Origin: Geodermatophilus obscurus DSM 43160
GTDB taxonomy: Bacteria; Actinomycetota; Actinomycetes; Mycobacteriales; Geodermatophilaceae
Reading direction: 5' to 3'
NCBI RefSeq assembly: GCF_000025345.1
Contig: NC_013757.1
Location: 558,001-622,000, forward strand
Length of the DNA stretch: 64,000 nucleotides
Part shown: positions 53,767 through 62,547 of the stretch, in pieces
Layout of the letters: every line of letters starts with the position of its first letter
Numbering within the stretch: the first letter of the stretch is position 1
Position numbers and translations under genes: made by a program
The notes under the pieces: model-generated
Database searches by the model: none
Told to the model about the DNA's origin: nothing
Seen by the model: the letters and a program-made list of their open reading frames with translations, nothing else

Positions 53767-54258
53767 GTGCACGCGCTGACGGAGAAGCAGGTGCGGCGGT
53801 CCTTGGTGAACTGCTCGCGGAGCGAGGCCGAGAGCATGACCCTGCCGCGCACGTTCGCCGAGACGCCGTGGGAGGAGCTCGTCGTCCTCGGTTGGCGCGA
53901 CCCGAGGGCGCCGTTGCGCGGCTACCTGGTCGTCGAGCGGGAGGGCCGGCCGGTCGGCGTCGCCGTCCGCGCCGCCGACACCCGGATGTCGTCGGGCACG
54001 CCCGCGATGTGCCTGCTGTGCCAGACGGCGCAGGCGGGCAGCGACGTCTCGCTGTTCACGGCGCGCCGGGCCGGGGAGGCCGGCCGCAACGGCAACACGG
54101 TCGGCACCTACGTCTGCGCGGACCTGGCCTGCGCCGTCCGCGCGCGTGTGGAGATCCCGCCGTGGCTGCGCGAGCGCGACCCGGAGGAGGTCGCCGCCGA
54201 GCGGACCGCCGAGCTCGAGCAGCGGGTGCACGGGTTCCTGGACGCCGTCCTGCGCTGA
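53767..54258 (+). CDS. FBP (elongation factor G-binding) C-terminal zinc-domain protein
   Basis: The 163-residue protein starts at GTG 53767 ('VHALTEKQVRRSLVNCSRSE'). It has two cysteine pairs, Cys82/Cys85 ('MCLLCQ') and Cys117/Cys122 ('VCADLAC'), forming a treble-clef zinc site as in the FusB/FBP fusidic-acid-resistance C-terminal domain. 'GNTVGTYVCADL' between them is typical. In actinobacteria such proteins are stand-alone; EF-G interaction is inferred from the family only. Confidence 0.85.
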   Translation: MHALTEKQVRRSLVNCSRSEAESMTLPRTFAETPWEELVVLGWRDPRAPLRGYLVVEREGRPVGVAVRAADTRMSSGTPAMCLLCQTAQAGSDVSLFTARRAGEAGRNGNTVGTYVCADLACAVRARVEIPPWLRERDPEEVAAERTAELEQRVHGFLDAVLR

Positions 54259-54277
54259 CCGCCGCCGGCGCGGGTGA

Positions 54278-54417
54278 CGTGCTGGAACGGCCACCCTTCA
54301 CAGGCGGCCCGTCGGCCCCGTCCCGGGCAGGCCCCGTCCAGAGGCTCGCCGCGAGCTCGCGAGCGCTGAGGGGGACGGGGTCCTTGCACGAAGGGTGGGC
54401 AGGACGGGGTCCTCCTC
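54278..54417. repeat. 3'-end palindromic repeat cluster before the MFS stop
   Basis: It contains GTGCTGGAACGG (as at 16382), CCCCGTCCAGAGGCTCGCCG followed by CGAGCTCGCGAGCGCTGAG, GGGGACGGGGTCCTTGC and AGGACGGGGTCCTCC (54401-54415), ending 3 bp from the MFS stop. Confidence 0.7.
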
Positions 54418-55629
54418 CTACACGGCGACGGGCTCGGGACGGCGCTCCGCGGCGCGCCGGTGCCGCAGCAGCCCGGCCACCGCAGCCAGGGCCAGGACGA
54501 TCACGGCCACCCCGTACACCGCGGCGGTCGGCCGCAGCCCCACCGCGCCCGAGGCCAGCCCGGCGGCGACCGCCGGGATGCTGAAGGCCAGGTAACCGAC
54601 GACGAAGACGCTGGAGAGCAGCCCGCCGCGCTCGCCGGGCGCGACGCCGGCGGTCACGGTGGCCACCGCGCCGAGGAAGGCCGCGCCGAAGCCGAACCCG
54701 GACACCACGGCGGCGGCGAAGAACAGCGCGGCGCTCCCGGTGGCCAGCGAGACGATCGTGCCGCTGACGCCGGCGGCGAACACCAGGCAGCCGGTGGTCA
54801 TCGCGGTGTGCGGGGCCGTGTTCCGCAGGGTGATGCCGCCGACGGCGCCCATGCCCTGCATGGCCACGATGACCAGGCTGCCGACGAGGTGGTCCTCGAG
54901 GCCGAAGACGCCGGCGGCCACGGACGGCCCCAGCGAGAGGTAGAGGCCGCCCAGCGCCCACATCGCCACCAGGCACGGTGCCACGACGAGGAACGGCACC
55001 CGCTGGGCGGCGGGCACGTGCACCCGCGGCCACAGCGAGGCCAGTGCGCCCGGGATCCGTGGCGAGGACTCCGGCAGCAGCAGGGCCACCCCGGCGGCGA
55101 CGGCGAACAGGGCGGTCAGCGTGCCGAAGACCCAGTCGGTGGGGGCGGGCACGAACTCGACCGACAGGCCCGCGCTGACCGCGCCGAGGGCGAGGGCGAA
55201 CCCCGGGGAGGCGCTGTTGACCAGGGCGCCCAGGGGGCGGTCGCTGCGCTGGTGGTCCAGCAGCGTCGCGCCCAGGGCACCCGTGAGGCTGCCGACCGAC
55301 AGGCCCTGCACCACCCGCGCGGCCAGCAGCCAGCCCACCGAGTCGGCGGCCCAGAACAGCGCCATCGCGACGACCTGCAGCAGCATCCCGGCGACGATGA
55401 CCGGCCGCCGTCCCACGTGGTCCGACAGCGCGCCGACCACCAGCAGCGTGGCGAGCAGCGCCAGGGCGTAGATGCCGAAGACCGTCGTCAGCACGCCGGC
55501 GGAGAACCCGAAGCGCTCCTGGTAGACGCGGTAGAGCGGCGAGGGGACGCCGGAGGCCGCGAGGACCAGGACGAGCAGCGCGGCCGCCGTCCAGAACGAG
55601 ACGGCGCGGGACGCGCGGCGGGCGGGCAC
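54418..55629 (-). CDS. MFS efflux transporter
   Basis: The 403-residue, 12-helix transporter opens 'FWTAAALLVLVLAASGVPSP' and has the motif-A-like loop 'VGALSDHVGRRPVIVAGMLL' between helices 2 and 3, and 'GALVNSASPGFALALGAVSA' in helix 5. It is probably a proton-driven drug/metabolite exporter. Start GTG 55629 fits homologous N-termini; ATG 55662 would add 11 residues across a GC-rich hairpin (55621-55649). Substrate unknown. Confidence 0.85.
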   Translation of the reverse strand: MPARRASRAVSFWTAAALLVLVLAASGVPSPLYRVYQERFGFSAGVLTTVFGIYALALLATLLVVGALSDHVGRRPVIVAGMLLQVVAMALFWAADSVGWLLAARVVQGLSVGSLTGALGATLLDHQRSDRPLGALVNSASPGFALALGAVSAGLSVEFVPAPTDWVFGTLTALFAVAAGVALLLPESSPRIPGALASLWPRVHVPAAQRVPFLVVAPCLVAMWALGGLYLSLGPSVAAGVFGLEDHLVGSLVIVAMQGMGAVGGITLRNTAPHTAMTTGCLVFAAGVSGTIVSLATGSAALFFAAAVVSGFGFGAAFLGAVATVTAGVAPGERGGLLSSVFVVGYLAFSIPAVAAGLASGAVGLRPTAAVYGVAVIVLALAAVAGLLRHRRAAERRPEPVAV

Positions 55630-55688
55630 GCAACAACGCAAGCCCGCCCGCCGCGTCCGCATTCCCGCCGGCCGGCGGGGCGGCCCGC

Positions 55689-56858
55689 TCAGTCGCGGGT
55701 GAAGTGCGGCGGCAGGACGACGTCCTCGCGGGTCAGGTCGTGCACCGAGGCCTTCCCGAGCCCGAGCAGCGCCTCGTCGATGCCCTGCCGGAGGATCGAC
55801 AGGACGTTCTGCACGCCCCGCTCGCCGCTGGCGGCCATGCCCCACAGGTAGGCCCGGCCGATCATCACGGCCCTGGCGCCCAGGGCCATCGCCTTGACCA
55901 CGTCGGAGCCGCGGCGCACCCCGCCGTCCATGACGACCTCGACCTGGTCGCCGACCGCGTCGACCACCCCGGGCAGCGAGCGGATCGCCCCCGGCGTGCC
56001 GTCGAGGTTGTTGCCGCCGTGGGTGGAGACGGAGATGGCGCTGACGCCGGCGTCGACGGCACGGCGGGCGTCGTCGGGCCGGGTGATCCCCTTGAGCATG
56101 AACGGCCCGCCCCACTGCTGGCGCAGCCAGGCGACGTCCTCCCAGGTGGGCAGCGGAGTGCCCATCCACTGGCCGTAGGCGCCGAAGAAGTTCGGGGGCT
56201 CCTCGCCGCCGAGCGCCAGGTTGGGGACGCTGAGCTCGGGGATGCCGCCCGAGCGGAGGTAGGTGGCCAGCCAGCGCGGCTTGCGCAGCACCTCGGGGGC
56301 GAACTTGACCGCGTTCTTCAGGTCGATCTTGTCCGGGATGGGTGGGCTGCCCCAGTCGCGGCGGGAGGCGAAGGACCAGTCCAGCGTCATGATCAGGCCC
56401 TTGGCGCCGGCGGCGCGGGCCCGGTCGGCCCGGGCGAGGATCGTCTCCCGCGAGCCGACCCAGTACATCTGGAAGAACAGCTTGGAGTGCGCCGCGCCGA
56501 CCTCCTCCACCGGCTTGCTGGCGAACGAGGACAGCCCCATCGCGACGTCCTCGGCCGCGGCCGCGCGGGCCACCGCCACCTCGCCGTCCGGGTGCACCGC
56601 CTGTACGCCGGTGGGGGAGACCAGCACCGGCATGGACACCTCCTGGCCCATCACGGTGGTGGCCGTCTCCCGCTTGGCGTGCAGGTCGGCGACGTGCGGC
56701 CGCCAGGTGATCTCGTCGAAGGCGGCGACGTTGTCGCCGGCCGTCAGCCCCTTCTCGGTCCCGGCGACGAGCGCCAGGTACACCGACCGCGGCAGCCGCT
56801 TCCTCGCGCGGTGCTGGGCCTCCTCGACGGTCTCGAACCAGTCCCTGGTGCTCGCCAT
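55689..56858 (-). CDS. MftD-like FMN-dependent alpha-hydroxyacid dehydrogenase family protein
   Basis: The 389-residue TIM-barrel flavoenzyme starts ATG 56858 after GGGAGGGG. It closely follows pre-mycofactocin synthase MftD: 'WFETVEEAQHRARKRLPRSV', 'VSPTGVQAVHPDGEVAVARA', 'QMYWVGSRETI' and 'LPTWEDVAWLRQQWGGPFML'. Active-site residues include Lys256 ('LKG') and His280 ('STHGGNNLDG'). MftD oxidises the peptide-derived AHDP core of mycofactocin. No mftA, B, C, E or F gene is near, so an orphan paralogue or L-lactate dehydrogenase-like role is possible. Confidence 0.88.
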   Translation of the reverse strand: MASTRDWFETVEEAQHRARKRLPRSVYLALVAGTEKGLTAGDNVAAFDEITWRPHVADLHAKRETATTVMGQEVSMPVLVSPTGVQAVHPDGEVAVARAAAAEDVAMGLSSFASKPVEEVGAAHSKLFFQMYWVGSRETILARADRARAAGAKGLIMTLDWSFASRRDWGSPPIPDKIDLKNAVKFAPEVLRKPRWLATYLRSGGIPELSVPNLALGGEEPPNFFGAYGQWMGTPLPTWEDVAWLRQQWGGPFMLKGITRPDDARRAVDAGVSAISVSTHGGNNLDGTPGAIRSLPGVVDAVGDQVEVVMDGGVRRGSDVVKAMALGARAVMIGRAYLWGMAASGERGVQNVLSILRQGIDEALLGLGKASVHDLTREDVVLPPHFTRD

Positions 56859-56907
56859 GAGAGCCCCTCCCACGATCGCCCGGCCACCGGCGCCGCTCCC
56901 GGGGAGG

Positions 56908-56957
56908 GTGACGTGCGCCACTGGCGGGTCATCGTGCCAGCCGTGGCACTCAGTGTC
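56908..56957. promoter_or_regulatory. Imperfect dyad in the MftD-like gene's upstream region
   Basis: GCCACTGGC (56917-56925) and GCCAGCCGTGGC (56936-56947) form a stem with a 3-nt bulge, and GTGAC/GTCAC extend it. It lies 50-100 bp upstream of the start. It may be an operator or transcript hairpin; the regulator is unknown. Confidence 0.35.
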
Positions 56958-56990
56958 ACGTGGCCCCGTCCAGGGGCCCGCCCCGAGCCC

Positions 56991-58562
56991 TCACGGCTCA
57001 CGTGCAGGGTCCCGCCGCGAGCTCGCGAGTGGCGGGGGGCAAGGGGGTCCTTCACGGGGAGGACGGGGTCCTTCATGGGTGCGGGGGCTGTAGACGGCGC
57101 CGGTGCGGCTGACCCGGGTCTGCGACGAGCCGACGACCACGCAGCAGCGCATGTCGACGGTCTCCGGGTCGAGTTCGCCGAGGGTGGTGATCCGGATGCT
57201 CTCCTCGGGCCCACCGACGTCCCGGCCGACGACGACGACCGTGTCGGGCTCGCGGCCCTCCAGCAGCACCTGCTGGGCCTCGGCGAGCTGGTGCGGGCGG
57301 GCCTTCGAGCGCGGGTTGTAGAGGGCGAGCACCAGGTCGGCGGCCGAGGCGTGGCGCAGCCGGTCGACGACGACGTCCCACGGCTTGCGGACGTCGGAGA
57401 GGCTGACCACCGCGAAGTCGTGACCCAGTGGCGCGCCGACCCGGGCGGCGACGGCCTGCGCGGCGGTCAGGCCGGGCAGCACCCGCACCGGGACGCCGGC
57501 GTACTCCGGCCGCTCGGCGACCTCGAGCACCGCGGCGGCCATCGCGAAGACGCCGGGGTCGCCGCTGGAGACGACCGCGACCCGCCGTCCGGACCGGGCC
57601 AGGTCCAGGGCGTGCGCGGCGCGCTCGGCCTCCACCCGGTTGTCGCTCGGGTACCGCGTCTGCCGCGGGTTGGCCGGGACCCGGTCCAGGTAGGGGCCGT
57701 AGCCGACGAGGTCGTCGGCGGCGGCCAGCGCCTCGGCGGCCTCCGGGGTGGTCCAGCAGCGGGCGCCCGGGCCGAGGCCGACGACCACCACCTCGCCCGT
57801 GCGGGGCGCGGCCTCGTCGTGCTGCGCGGAGCCGGGCACCGGGCCGGTCAGCGGGCTGGGCAGCAGGGCGAGGGAGAAGTAGGGGACTGTCGCCGGGTCG
57901 ACGTCGGCCAGCGGCAGGGTGCGCTGCCGGTCGGTGGACGCGCGCTCGACGTAGAGCGCCCGGTCGAGCACGCCTGCGGCGTCGAACGCCTCCCGCACGT
58001 TGCCGAACGTGCGGCCCAGCTTCAGCACGGCGGCGGCGTCCGTGGTGGCCAGCCACTCGGCGAGCTCCTCGGCCGGCAGCGTGCCGGGCAGCACGGTGAG
58101 CACCTCGTCGCGCTCGACCAGCGGCCGGCCGACCGCCGCGGCGGCGCCGCTGACGCTCGTCACGCCGGGCACCACCTCGGTCGGGTAGCGGTGCGCCAGC
58201 CGCTTGTGCATGTGCATGTAGGAGCCGTAGAAGAACGGGTCCCCCTCGGCGAGGACGACGACGTCGCGGCCGGCGTCCAGGTGGGCGGCCAGCCGGGCCG
58301 CGGCCGCCTCGTAGAACTCGTCGATCGCGCCCTGGTAGCCGCCGGGGTGGTCGGTCGTCCCGGTGGTGACGGGGTAGACCAGCAGCTCCTCGACCTGGCC
58401 CGCGCGCAGGTAGGGGGCGGCCACCGCGCGGGCGACCGAGCGGCCGTGCTGGGCGGCGTGGAAGGCGACGACGTCGGCGGCGGCGATGAGCCGGGCGGCC
58501 TTGACGGTGACGAGCTCGGGGTCGCCGGGGCCCAGGCCCACCCCGTAGAGGCGCCCCGTCAC
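56991..58562 (-). CDS. cobIJ: CobI-CobJ fusion: precorrin-2 C20- and precorrin-3B C17-methyltransferase
   Basis: The 523-residue fusion has CobI first ('[20 protein letters not shown]', '[20 protein letters not shown]', about 1-245) and CobJ after ('[20 protein letters not shown]', '[20 protein letters not shown]', '[19 protein letters not shown]'). It makes precorrin-3A and then precorrin-4 with ring contraction. CobJ normally ends near 'AVYSPRTH'; here about 32 further residues (Pro/Arg-rich) are read from the intergenic repeat. GTG 58562 overlaps cobH by 4 bp. Confidence 0.95.
   Translation of the reverse strand: MTGRLYGVGLGPGDPELVTVKAARLIAAADVVAFHAAQHGRSVARAVAAPYLRAGQVEELLVYPVTTGTTDHPGGYQGAIDEFYEAAAARLAAHLDAGRDVVVLAEGDPFFYGSYMHMHKRLAHRYPTEVVPGVTSVSGAAAAVGRPLVERDEVLTVLPGTLPAEELAEWLATTDAAAVLKLGRTFGNVREAFDAAGVLDRALYVERASTDRQRTLPLADVDPATVPYFSLALLPSPLTGPVPGSAQHDEAAPRTGEVVVVGLGPGARCWTTPEAAEALAAADDLVGYGPYLDRVPANPRQTRYPSDNRVEAERAAHALDLARSGRRVAVVSSGDPGVFAMAAAVLEVAERPEYAGVPVRVLPGLTAAQAVAARVGAPLGHDFAVVSLSDVRKPWDVVVDRLRHASAADLVLALYNPRSKARPHQLAEAQQVLLEGREPDTVVVVGRDVGGPEESIRITTLGELDPETVDMRCCVVVGSSQTRVSRTGAVYSPRTHEGPRPPREGPPCPPPLASSRRDPAREP
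57003..57073. repeat. Repeat element embedded in the 3' coding end of cobIJ
   Basis: GCAGGGTCCCGCCGCGAG, GAGCTCGCGAGTGGCGGGG and GAGGACGGGGTCCTT (57059-57073) are the same modules as the other 3'-end repeats. Here they lie upstream of the cobIJ stop codon (56991) and are translated. Confidence 0.75.
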
Positions 58563-59179
58563 TCGACGTCGCTCGCGATCGCGTTGACCGCGGCCGCCGT
58601 GATGGCGCTGCCGCCGCGCCGGCCGCGGACCACCAGGTGCTCGAGACCGGAGGCGGCCAGCGCGTCCTTGGACTCGACCGCGCCGATGAAGCCGACCGGG
58701 ATGCCGAGGACGGCGGCGGGGCGGGGTGCTCCGGCGGCGACCATCTCCAGCAGGTGGAACAGCGCGGTCGGCGCGTTGCCGATGGCGACGACGGCGCCGT
58801 CCAGCCGGTCGCGCCAGAGCTCTAGCGCCGCGGCGGTGCGGGTGGTGCCGAGGTCGGCGGCCAGCGCCGGGGTGCGGGGGTCGTTGAGCGTGCAGACGAC
58901 CTCGTTGTCCTCGGGCAGCCGACGGCGGGTGACACCCGAGGCCACCATCTCCGCGTCGCACAGCACCGGGGCGCCGGCGTCCAGGGCCTCGCGGGCGCGC
59001 GCCACGACGGCGGGGGAGTACGCCAGGTCCTCGACCAGGTCGACCTGCCCGCAGGCGTGCACCATCCGCACCGCGACCCGCGCGACGTCCTCGGGCAGGC
59101 CGGTGAGGTCGGTCTCGGCCCGGATGGTCGCGAACGAGCGCCGGTAGATCTCCGCGCCGTCCTTCTCGTACTCGTACAT
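58559..59179 (-). CDS. cobH: Precorrin-8X methylmutase
   Basis: The 206-residue protein has catalytic His41 in '[19 protein letters not shown]', '[20 protein letters not shown]', '[15 protein letters not shown]' and '[16 protein letters not shown]'. It shifts the C11 methyl to C12, giving hydrogenobyrinate. The ATG 59179 start overlaps the cobG stop as TGATG. A full-length, canonical member. Confidence 0.96.
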   Translation of the reverse strand: MYEYEKDGAEIYRRSFATIRAETDLTGLPEDVARVAVRMVHACGQVDLVEDLAYSPAVVARAREALDAGAPVLCDAEMVASGVTRRRLPEDNEVVCTLNDPRTPALAADLGTTRTAAALELWRDRLDGAVVAIGNAPTALFHLLEMVAAGAPRPAAVLGIPVGFIGAVESKDALAASGLEHLVVRGRRGGSAITAAAVNAIASDVE

Positions 59180-60348
59180 CAGCCCTTCCCGACTCGGTAT
59201 CCGGTCCCGGTCGCGACCACGTCGACGACCTCGCCCTGCGGGCGGCCGCAGCGGCGCTCGCACCCGGCCCAGTGCTGCCGGGCGCCGTCGACGGGCAGTG
59301 TCCCGGTCGCGACCGCCGCGGCGGCGTCGGCCCGGACGTCGGCCAGCGACTTCGCGCACCCCGGCCGCCCGGCGCAGGCGGTGACCCGCGTCCACGGGCT
59401 CGCCGCGTCGAACACCATGCCGGTCCGGTGCAGCGCCACGGCCGCGTCGTCGACGGCGTCCTCGGCGAGGTCCGGGACGACGATGCTGCGCCACGACGTC
59501 AGCTGCACCTCGTCGGCGAGCCGGGCGAGCAGCTCGGCCTGCGCGGCGTCCAGCCGCCCGAGCGGTACGACCGCGACCAGCGCGACCCGCCCGTCGTGCT
59601 GCGGCGCTGCACCGACCGGCCCCGGCACCGGCACCGGCGGGACGTCCACGGCCACGCCCCGGCGGCCGTCCAGGCGGGCCCCGACGCGGATCGCGCCGTC
59701 GTCGAGCTCGGCCAGCCGCCAGGCGGTGCCGCCCTGGGCGGTCCGTTCGGCGAGGAAGGCCCGCGTGGCGGCGAGGGCGAGCGCGACCGCGTCGTCGGGG
59801 TGCGCGCGCAGGCCGCTGTCGGCGCCGGCGAGGGTCAGCGCGACCTCGGCGGGGGAGAGGGTGAGCAGGCCGACGTCCCCACCGAGACCGGCGACGTCAC
59901 CGCGGCCGTCGTCCAGCGTGGCGAGGTACCGGCCGGGCAGCGCGGCGAGCGCGGGGTCGGCGCAGACGGCGGCGTCCAGCGCGCGCACCCACGGCCGGAC
60001 GTCGACGTGCCCGCCGGCCCGGCCGGTGAGCGCGCTGGCCAGCACGTTGCGCACCCGCTCGTGCGTGGCGCTGGGCAGCAGTCCGGCGGCGGCGAGCCGG
60101 TCGCCGAGCTCGGCCGCCGCGCCCGCCGCCAGCCCGCGCAGCTGCACGTTGCCCCGGCTGGTGAGCTCCAGCGCCCCGTCGCCGAGGTCGCGGGCCGCGG
60201 CCGCCAGCGACCGCAGCTGGTCGCCGGTCAGCAGGCCGCCGGGCACCCGCACCCGGGCCAGCGCGCCGTCGGCGGCGGCGTGGGTCTGCAGCGCCCCGGG
60301 GCACGCGTCGGCGCGGACGCGGGCGGCGGGGGTGGCACGGGCGGTCAT
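59179..60348 (-). CDS. cobG: Precorrin-3B synthase
   Basis: The 389-residue sulfite/nitrite-reductase-fold protein has '[16 protein letters not shown]', a ferredoxin-like half-domain repeat, and '[20 protein letters not shown]' with '[16 protein letters not shown]' supplying the four Cys of a 4Fe-4S cluster. CobG uses O2 to form the gamma-lactone precorrin-3B, defining the aerobic branch. ATG 60348 starts the cobG-cobH-cobIJ operon. Low-complexity Ala/Leu content is high but typical for the genome. Confidence 0.93.
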   Translation of the reverse strand: MTARATPAARVRADACPGALQTHAAADGALARVRVPGGLLTGDQLRSLAAAARDLGDGALELTSRGNVQLRGLAAGAAAELGDRLAAAGLLPSATHERVRNVLASALTGRAGGHVDVRPWVRALDAAVCADPALAALPGRYLATLDDGRGDVAGLGGDVGLLTLSPAEVALTLAGADSGLRAHPDDAVALALAATRAFLAERTAQGGTAWRLAELDDGAIRVGARLDGRRGVAVDVPPVPVPGPVGAAPQHDGRVALVAVVPLGRLDAAQAELLARLADEVQLTSWRSIVVPDLAEDAVDDAAVALHRTGMVFDAASPWTRVTACAGRPGCAKSLADVRADAAAAVATGTLPVDGARQHWAGCERRCGRPQGEVVDVVATGTGYRVGKG

Positions 60349-60403
60349 GGCGGAGGCGAGGGTACGGCCCGCCGTCCCGCCCGGTGAGCGGCGGCGGCCC
60401 GGC

Positions 60404-61114
60404 TCAGCCGAGCCGGTGCGCGTCGTCGAAGGACATCCACACCCGGCGGCGGTCGGCCCGGCTGTGCTGGGAGGCCATGGCCGCCACCCGGCGGCGCTGG
60501 TCGTTGGTGGCGACGTGCTGGACGACGGCCACCTCGGCCTCGCGCATCGCCCGCTCCGCCTCGACCTCGGCCGGGGTCGACGGCAGGTCACTGGTCAGGT
60601 CGATGTCCTCGTCGTCCCCCGGGCGCAGGCGGGCGTACGGGCTGTCCGCCGGCAGGTGCCCGCTGATCCGGCCGTACGCGCCGAGCGTCAGCAGGAGCAG
60701 GCCGACGACCACGGAGAAGACGACGTTCTCGAACTCGAACGCCAGCAGGTTGAAGGAGGTGCGCAGCACCGCCAGGTTCACCAGCGCGGACAGCAGGAAG
60801 AGCGCGCCGATGACCAGCATCACCGTCGAGACGGTGCGGGGGCTGCGCGCGGCGGCCGCCAGCAGCACGAGCGCCACGACCACCGAGATGGTGGACAGCA
60901 GGCCGTTGGAGGACAGGCCGAGGATGCGCTCACCCTCGGTCGAGAAGTAGTCGAGGTTGTCGGCGAAGCCGAGCAGACCGAAGACCAGCAGGACCAGCGC
61001 CACCAGGACGGCGCCGGCTCGTTGGACGGCGAACACCCGCGCGCCGAGGTGCGGGTCGCCGGCTGGTCCGGAGGAGGGCTTCGTGCGGTGCGGGAGGTGC
61101 AGTCGCAGTGCCAT
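60404..61114 (-). CDS. DUF4383-like membrane protein
   Basis: The 236-residue protein has four hydrophobic segments (about 30-50, 65-85, 92-112, 120-140), with 'GFADNLDYFSTEGERILGLS' between the first two as in the DUF4383 family. It then has a long charged C-terminal region 'DIDLTSDLPSTPAEVEAERA' and 'MREAEVAVVQHVATNDQRRR'. The start ATG 61114 follows GGGAG. The function is unknown. Confidence 0.83.
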   Translation of the reverse strand: MALRLHLPHRTKPSSGPAGDPHLGARVFAVQRAGAVLVALVLLVFGLLGFADNLDYFSTEGERILGLSSNGLLSTISVVVALVLLAAAARSPRTVSTVMLVIGALFLLSALVNLAVLRTSFNLLAFEFENVVFSVVVGLLLLTLGAYGRISGHLPADSPYARLRPGDDEDIDLTSDLPSTPAEVEAERAMREAEVAVVQHVATNDQRRRVAAMASQHSRADRRRVWMSFDDAHRLG

Positions 61115-61232
61115 GGGATCTCCCGGGGAGGTGGGACTGTGACCATTGTTCGCCTCCCGAGCGCCGGGTGGATGCACTGCAGCGACGGCTTCTCGCGGGA
61201 AGGTGTGGCGAGGCCGCGGCGTTCTGCCCGGC

Positions 61233-61553
61233 ATGACGCAGCGTGACCTGCACTCGGAGTTCCTCCGCGCGGACCTGTTCCTCGCGATGGGGCGGCCGAT
61301 CGAGGCGGCGCGCCTGCTGCAGCCACTGGTCGAGGCGGAGCCGGCCAACGAGGCCGCGCTCGAGCTGCTGGCCCGGTCCTACTTCGGGTCCGCGCAGCTG
61401 GCGCGGGCGGAGGAGGCGCTGACCCGCCTGGTGGAGATGGCCCCGGCCAACGGCTGGGCCCGGCGGGCGCTGGCCCGCACGTTGGAGCGGCAGAGCCGGG
61501 CGGGTGAGGCGGTGGCGCACCACCGGGTGGCCGACGCCCTCGGCGCCGGCTGA
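61233..61553 (+). CDS. Tetratricopeptide-repeat protein
   Basis: The 106-residue protein consists of TPR-type helices: 'LRADLFLAMGRPIEAARLLQ', 'PANEAALELLARSYFGSAQL', 'ARAEEALTRLVEMAPANGWA' and 'RRALARTLERQSRAGEAVAH'. At least two and a half repeats are visible. Such small TPR proteins serve as scaffolds. ATG 61233. It converges on the XRE regulator with 3 bp between stops. Confidence 0.88.
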   Translation: MTQRDLHSEFLRADLFLAMGRPIEAARLLQPLVEAEPANEAALELLARSYFGSAQLARAEEALTRLVEMAPANGWARRALARTLERQSRAGEAVAHHRVADALGAG

Positions 61554-61556
61554 CAG

Positions 61557-62429
61557 CTACTGGTCGGCGGCCAACCGTCGGATCAGGTCGACCGACGCGT
61601 CGGGGTCGAGCGCCATCTCGGTGAGCAGCTCGAACGCCCGGCCGTAGCGGTGCACCTCGGCCTCCCCGTCGACGAAGCCGATCCGCGTCTTGTTCTCCAG
61701 GTACACGACGTCCGGCGTCCCGGTGGCGCGCGACTCGAGGACGGAGAACGAGCCCGCGGTCACCGGCGGCAGACCGGCGTCGAACGGCAGCACCTGCAGC
61801 GTGACGTTCGGCCGCCCCGCGACCTCGGCCAGCCACTCCAGTTGACCCCGCAGCACCGTCGCGCCGTCGGACGTCCCGGGCGCGCCCGCGGCGCGGTGCA
61901 GCACCGACTCGTCCAGGACCGCCCACAGCTGCATCGGGTCGGCGGCGTCGAGGACCTCCTGCCGGCGGCGGCAGACCTGCACCCGGCGCTCGACCTCCGG
62001 CGGTGCGGGCCGCTCCCAGGTGGAGAGGACGACCTGGCGCACGTAGTCCGGTGTCTGCAGCAGCGCGTGCGGCACCAGCGCGCCGAAGCAGCGCAGCGCC
62101 CGTGACCCGGCCTCCAGCCGGATGAGGTTGGCGTAGCCGGCCGAGAGCGTGTCGGCGTAGGCGTCCCACCAGCCGCGTGGCCGGGCCGACGGCGCCAGCC
62201 GGCGCAGCAGGTCGGCGTGGTCGTCGGGGACCCGGTACAGCTCGAGCAGCCGGTCGAGGTCGTCGGCGGTGATGCCGGTCCGCGCCGTCTCGATCCGCGA
62301 GACCTTCGACGGCGACCACCCCAGGCGGGCGGCGACCTCCTTGGCGTGCAGGTGCAGGCCGGTCCGCAGCTGCCGCAGCTCGCGGGCCAGCCGCCGCTCG
62401 CGCACCGACGGCGTGTCCCGGTCGACCAC
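61557..62429 (-). CDS. XRE regulator with DUF5753 (Scr1-type) domain
   Basis: The 290-residue protein has an N-terminal HTH ('HAKEVAARLGWSPSKVSRIE', about 33-52) and a C-terminal DUF5753 domain ('LVPHALLQTPDYVRQVVLS', 'LEWLAEVAGRPNVTLQVLPF', 'PDVVYLENKTRIGFVDGEAE'). These usually pair with a DUF397 partner, which is absent here. GTG 62429 could be read leaderless from a TTACCG -10 at 62437-62442. Two TTGCACG repeats at 62448-62462 may be its operator. Confidence 0.88.
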   Translation of the reverse strand: MVDRDTPSVRERRLARELRQLRTGLHLHAKEVAARLGWSPSKVSRIETARTGITADDLDRLLELYRVPDDHADLLRRLAPSARPRGWWDAYADTLSAGYANLIRLEAGSRALRCFGALVPHALLQTPDYVRQVVLSTWERPAPPEVERRVQVCRRRQEVLDAADPMQLWAVLDESVLHRAAGAPGTSDGATVLRGQLEWLAEVAGRPNVTLQVLPFDAGLPPVTAGSFSVLESRATGTPDVVYLENKTRIGFVDGEAEVHRYGRAFELLTEMALDPDASVDLIRRLAADQ

Positions 62430-62547
62430 GGCGCGACGGTAACCGTGCGTGCAATCGTGCAAGCGCGCTGGCGTCGCCCGGTGGGCGCGTGCCACCGTGA
62501 GCCTGCGGCCGCAGCCCTCTCGATCCTCGACGCCAAGGACGACGGAC

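Noticed and set aside
56915..56950. GCCACTGG resembling a B12 box, suggesting a second cobalamin riboswitch
   Set aside because: None of the other aptamer segments are present and the downstream minus-strand gene is the MftD-like enzyme. It is explained better as a simple dyad.
55704..59147. Very long plus-strand open frame (over 1100 codons) opposite cobIJ, cobH and the MftD-like gene
   Set aside because: It is Arg/Gly/His-rich with no domain, lies antisense to well-supported enzymes, and arises from codon bias in GC-rich DNA.
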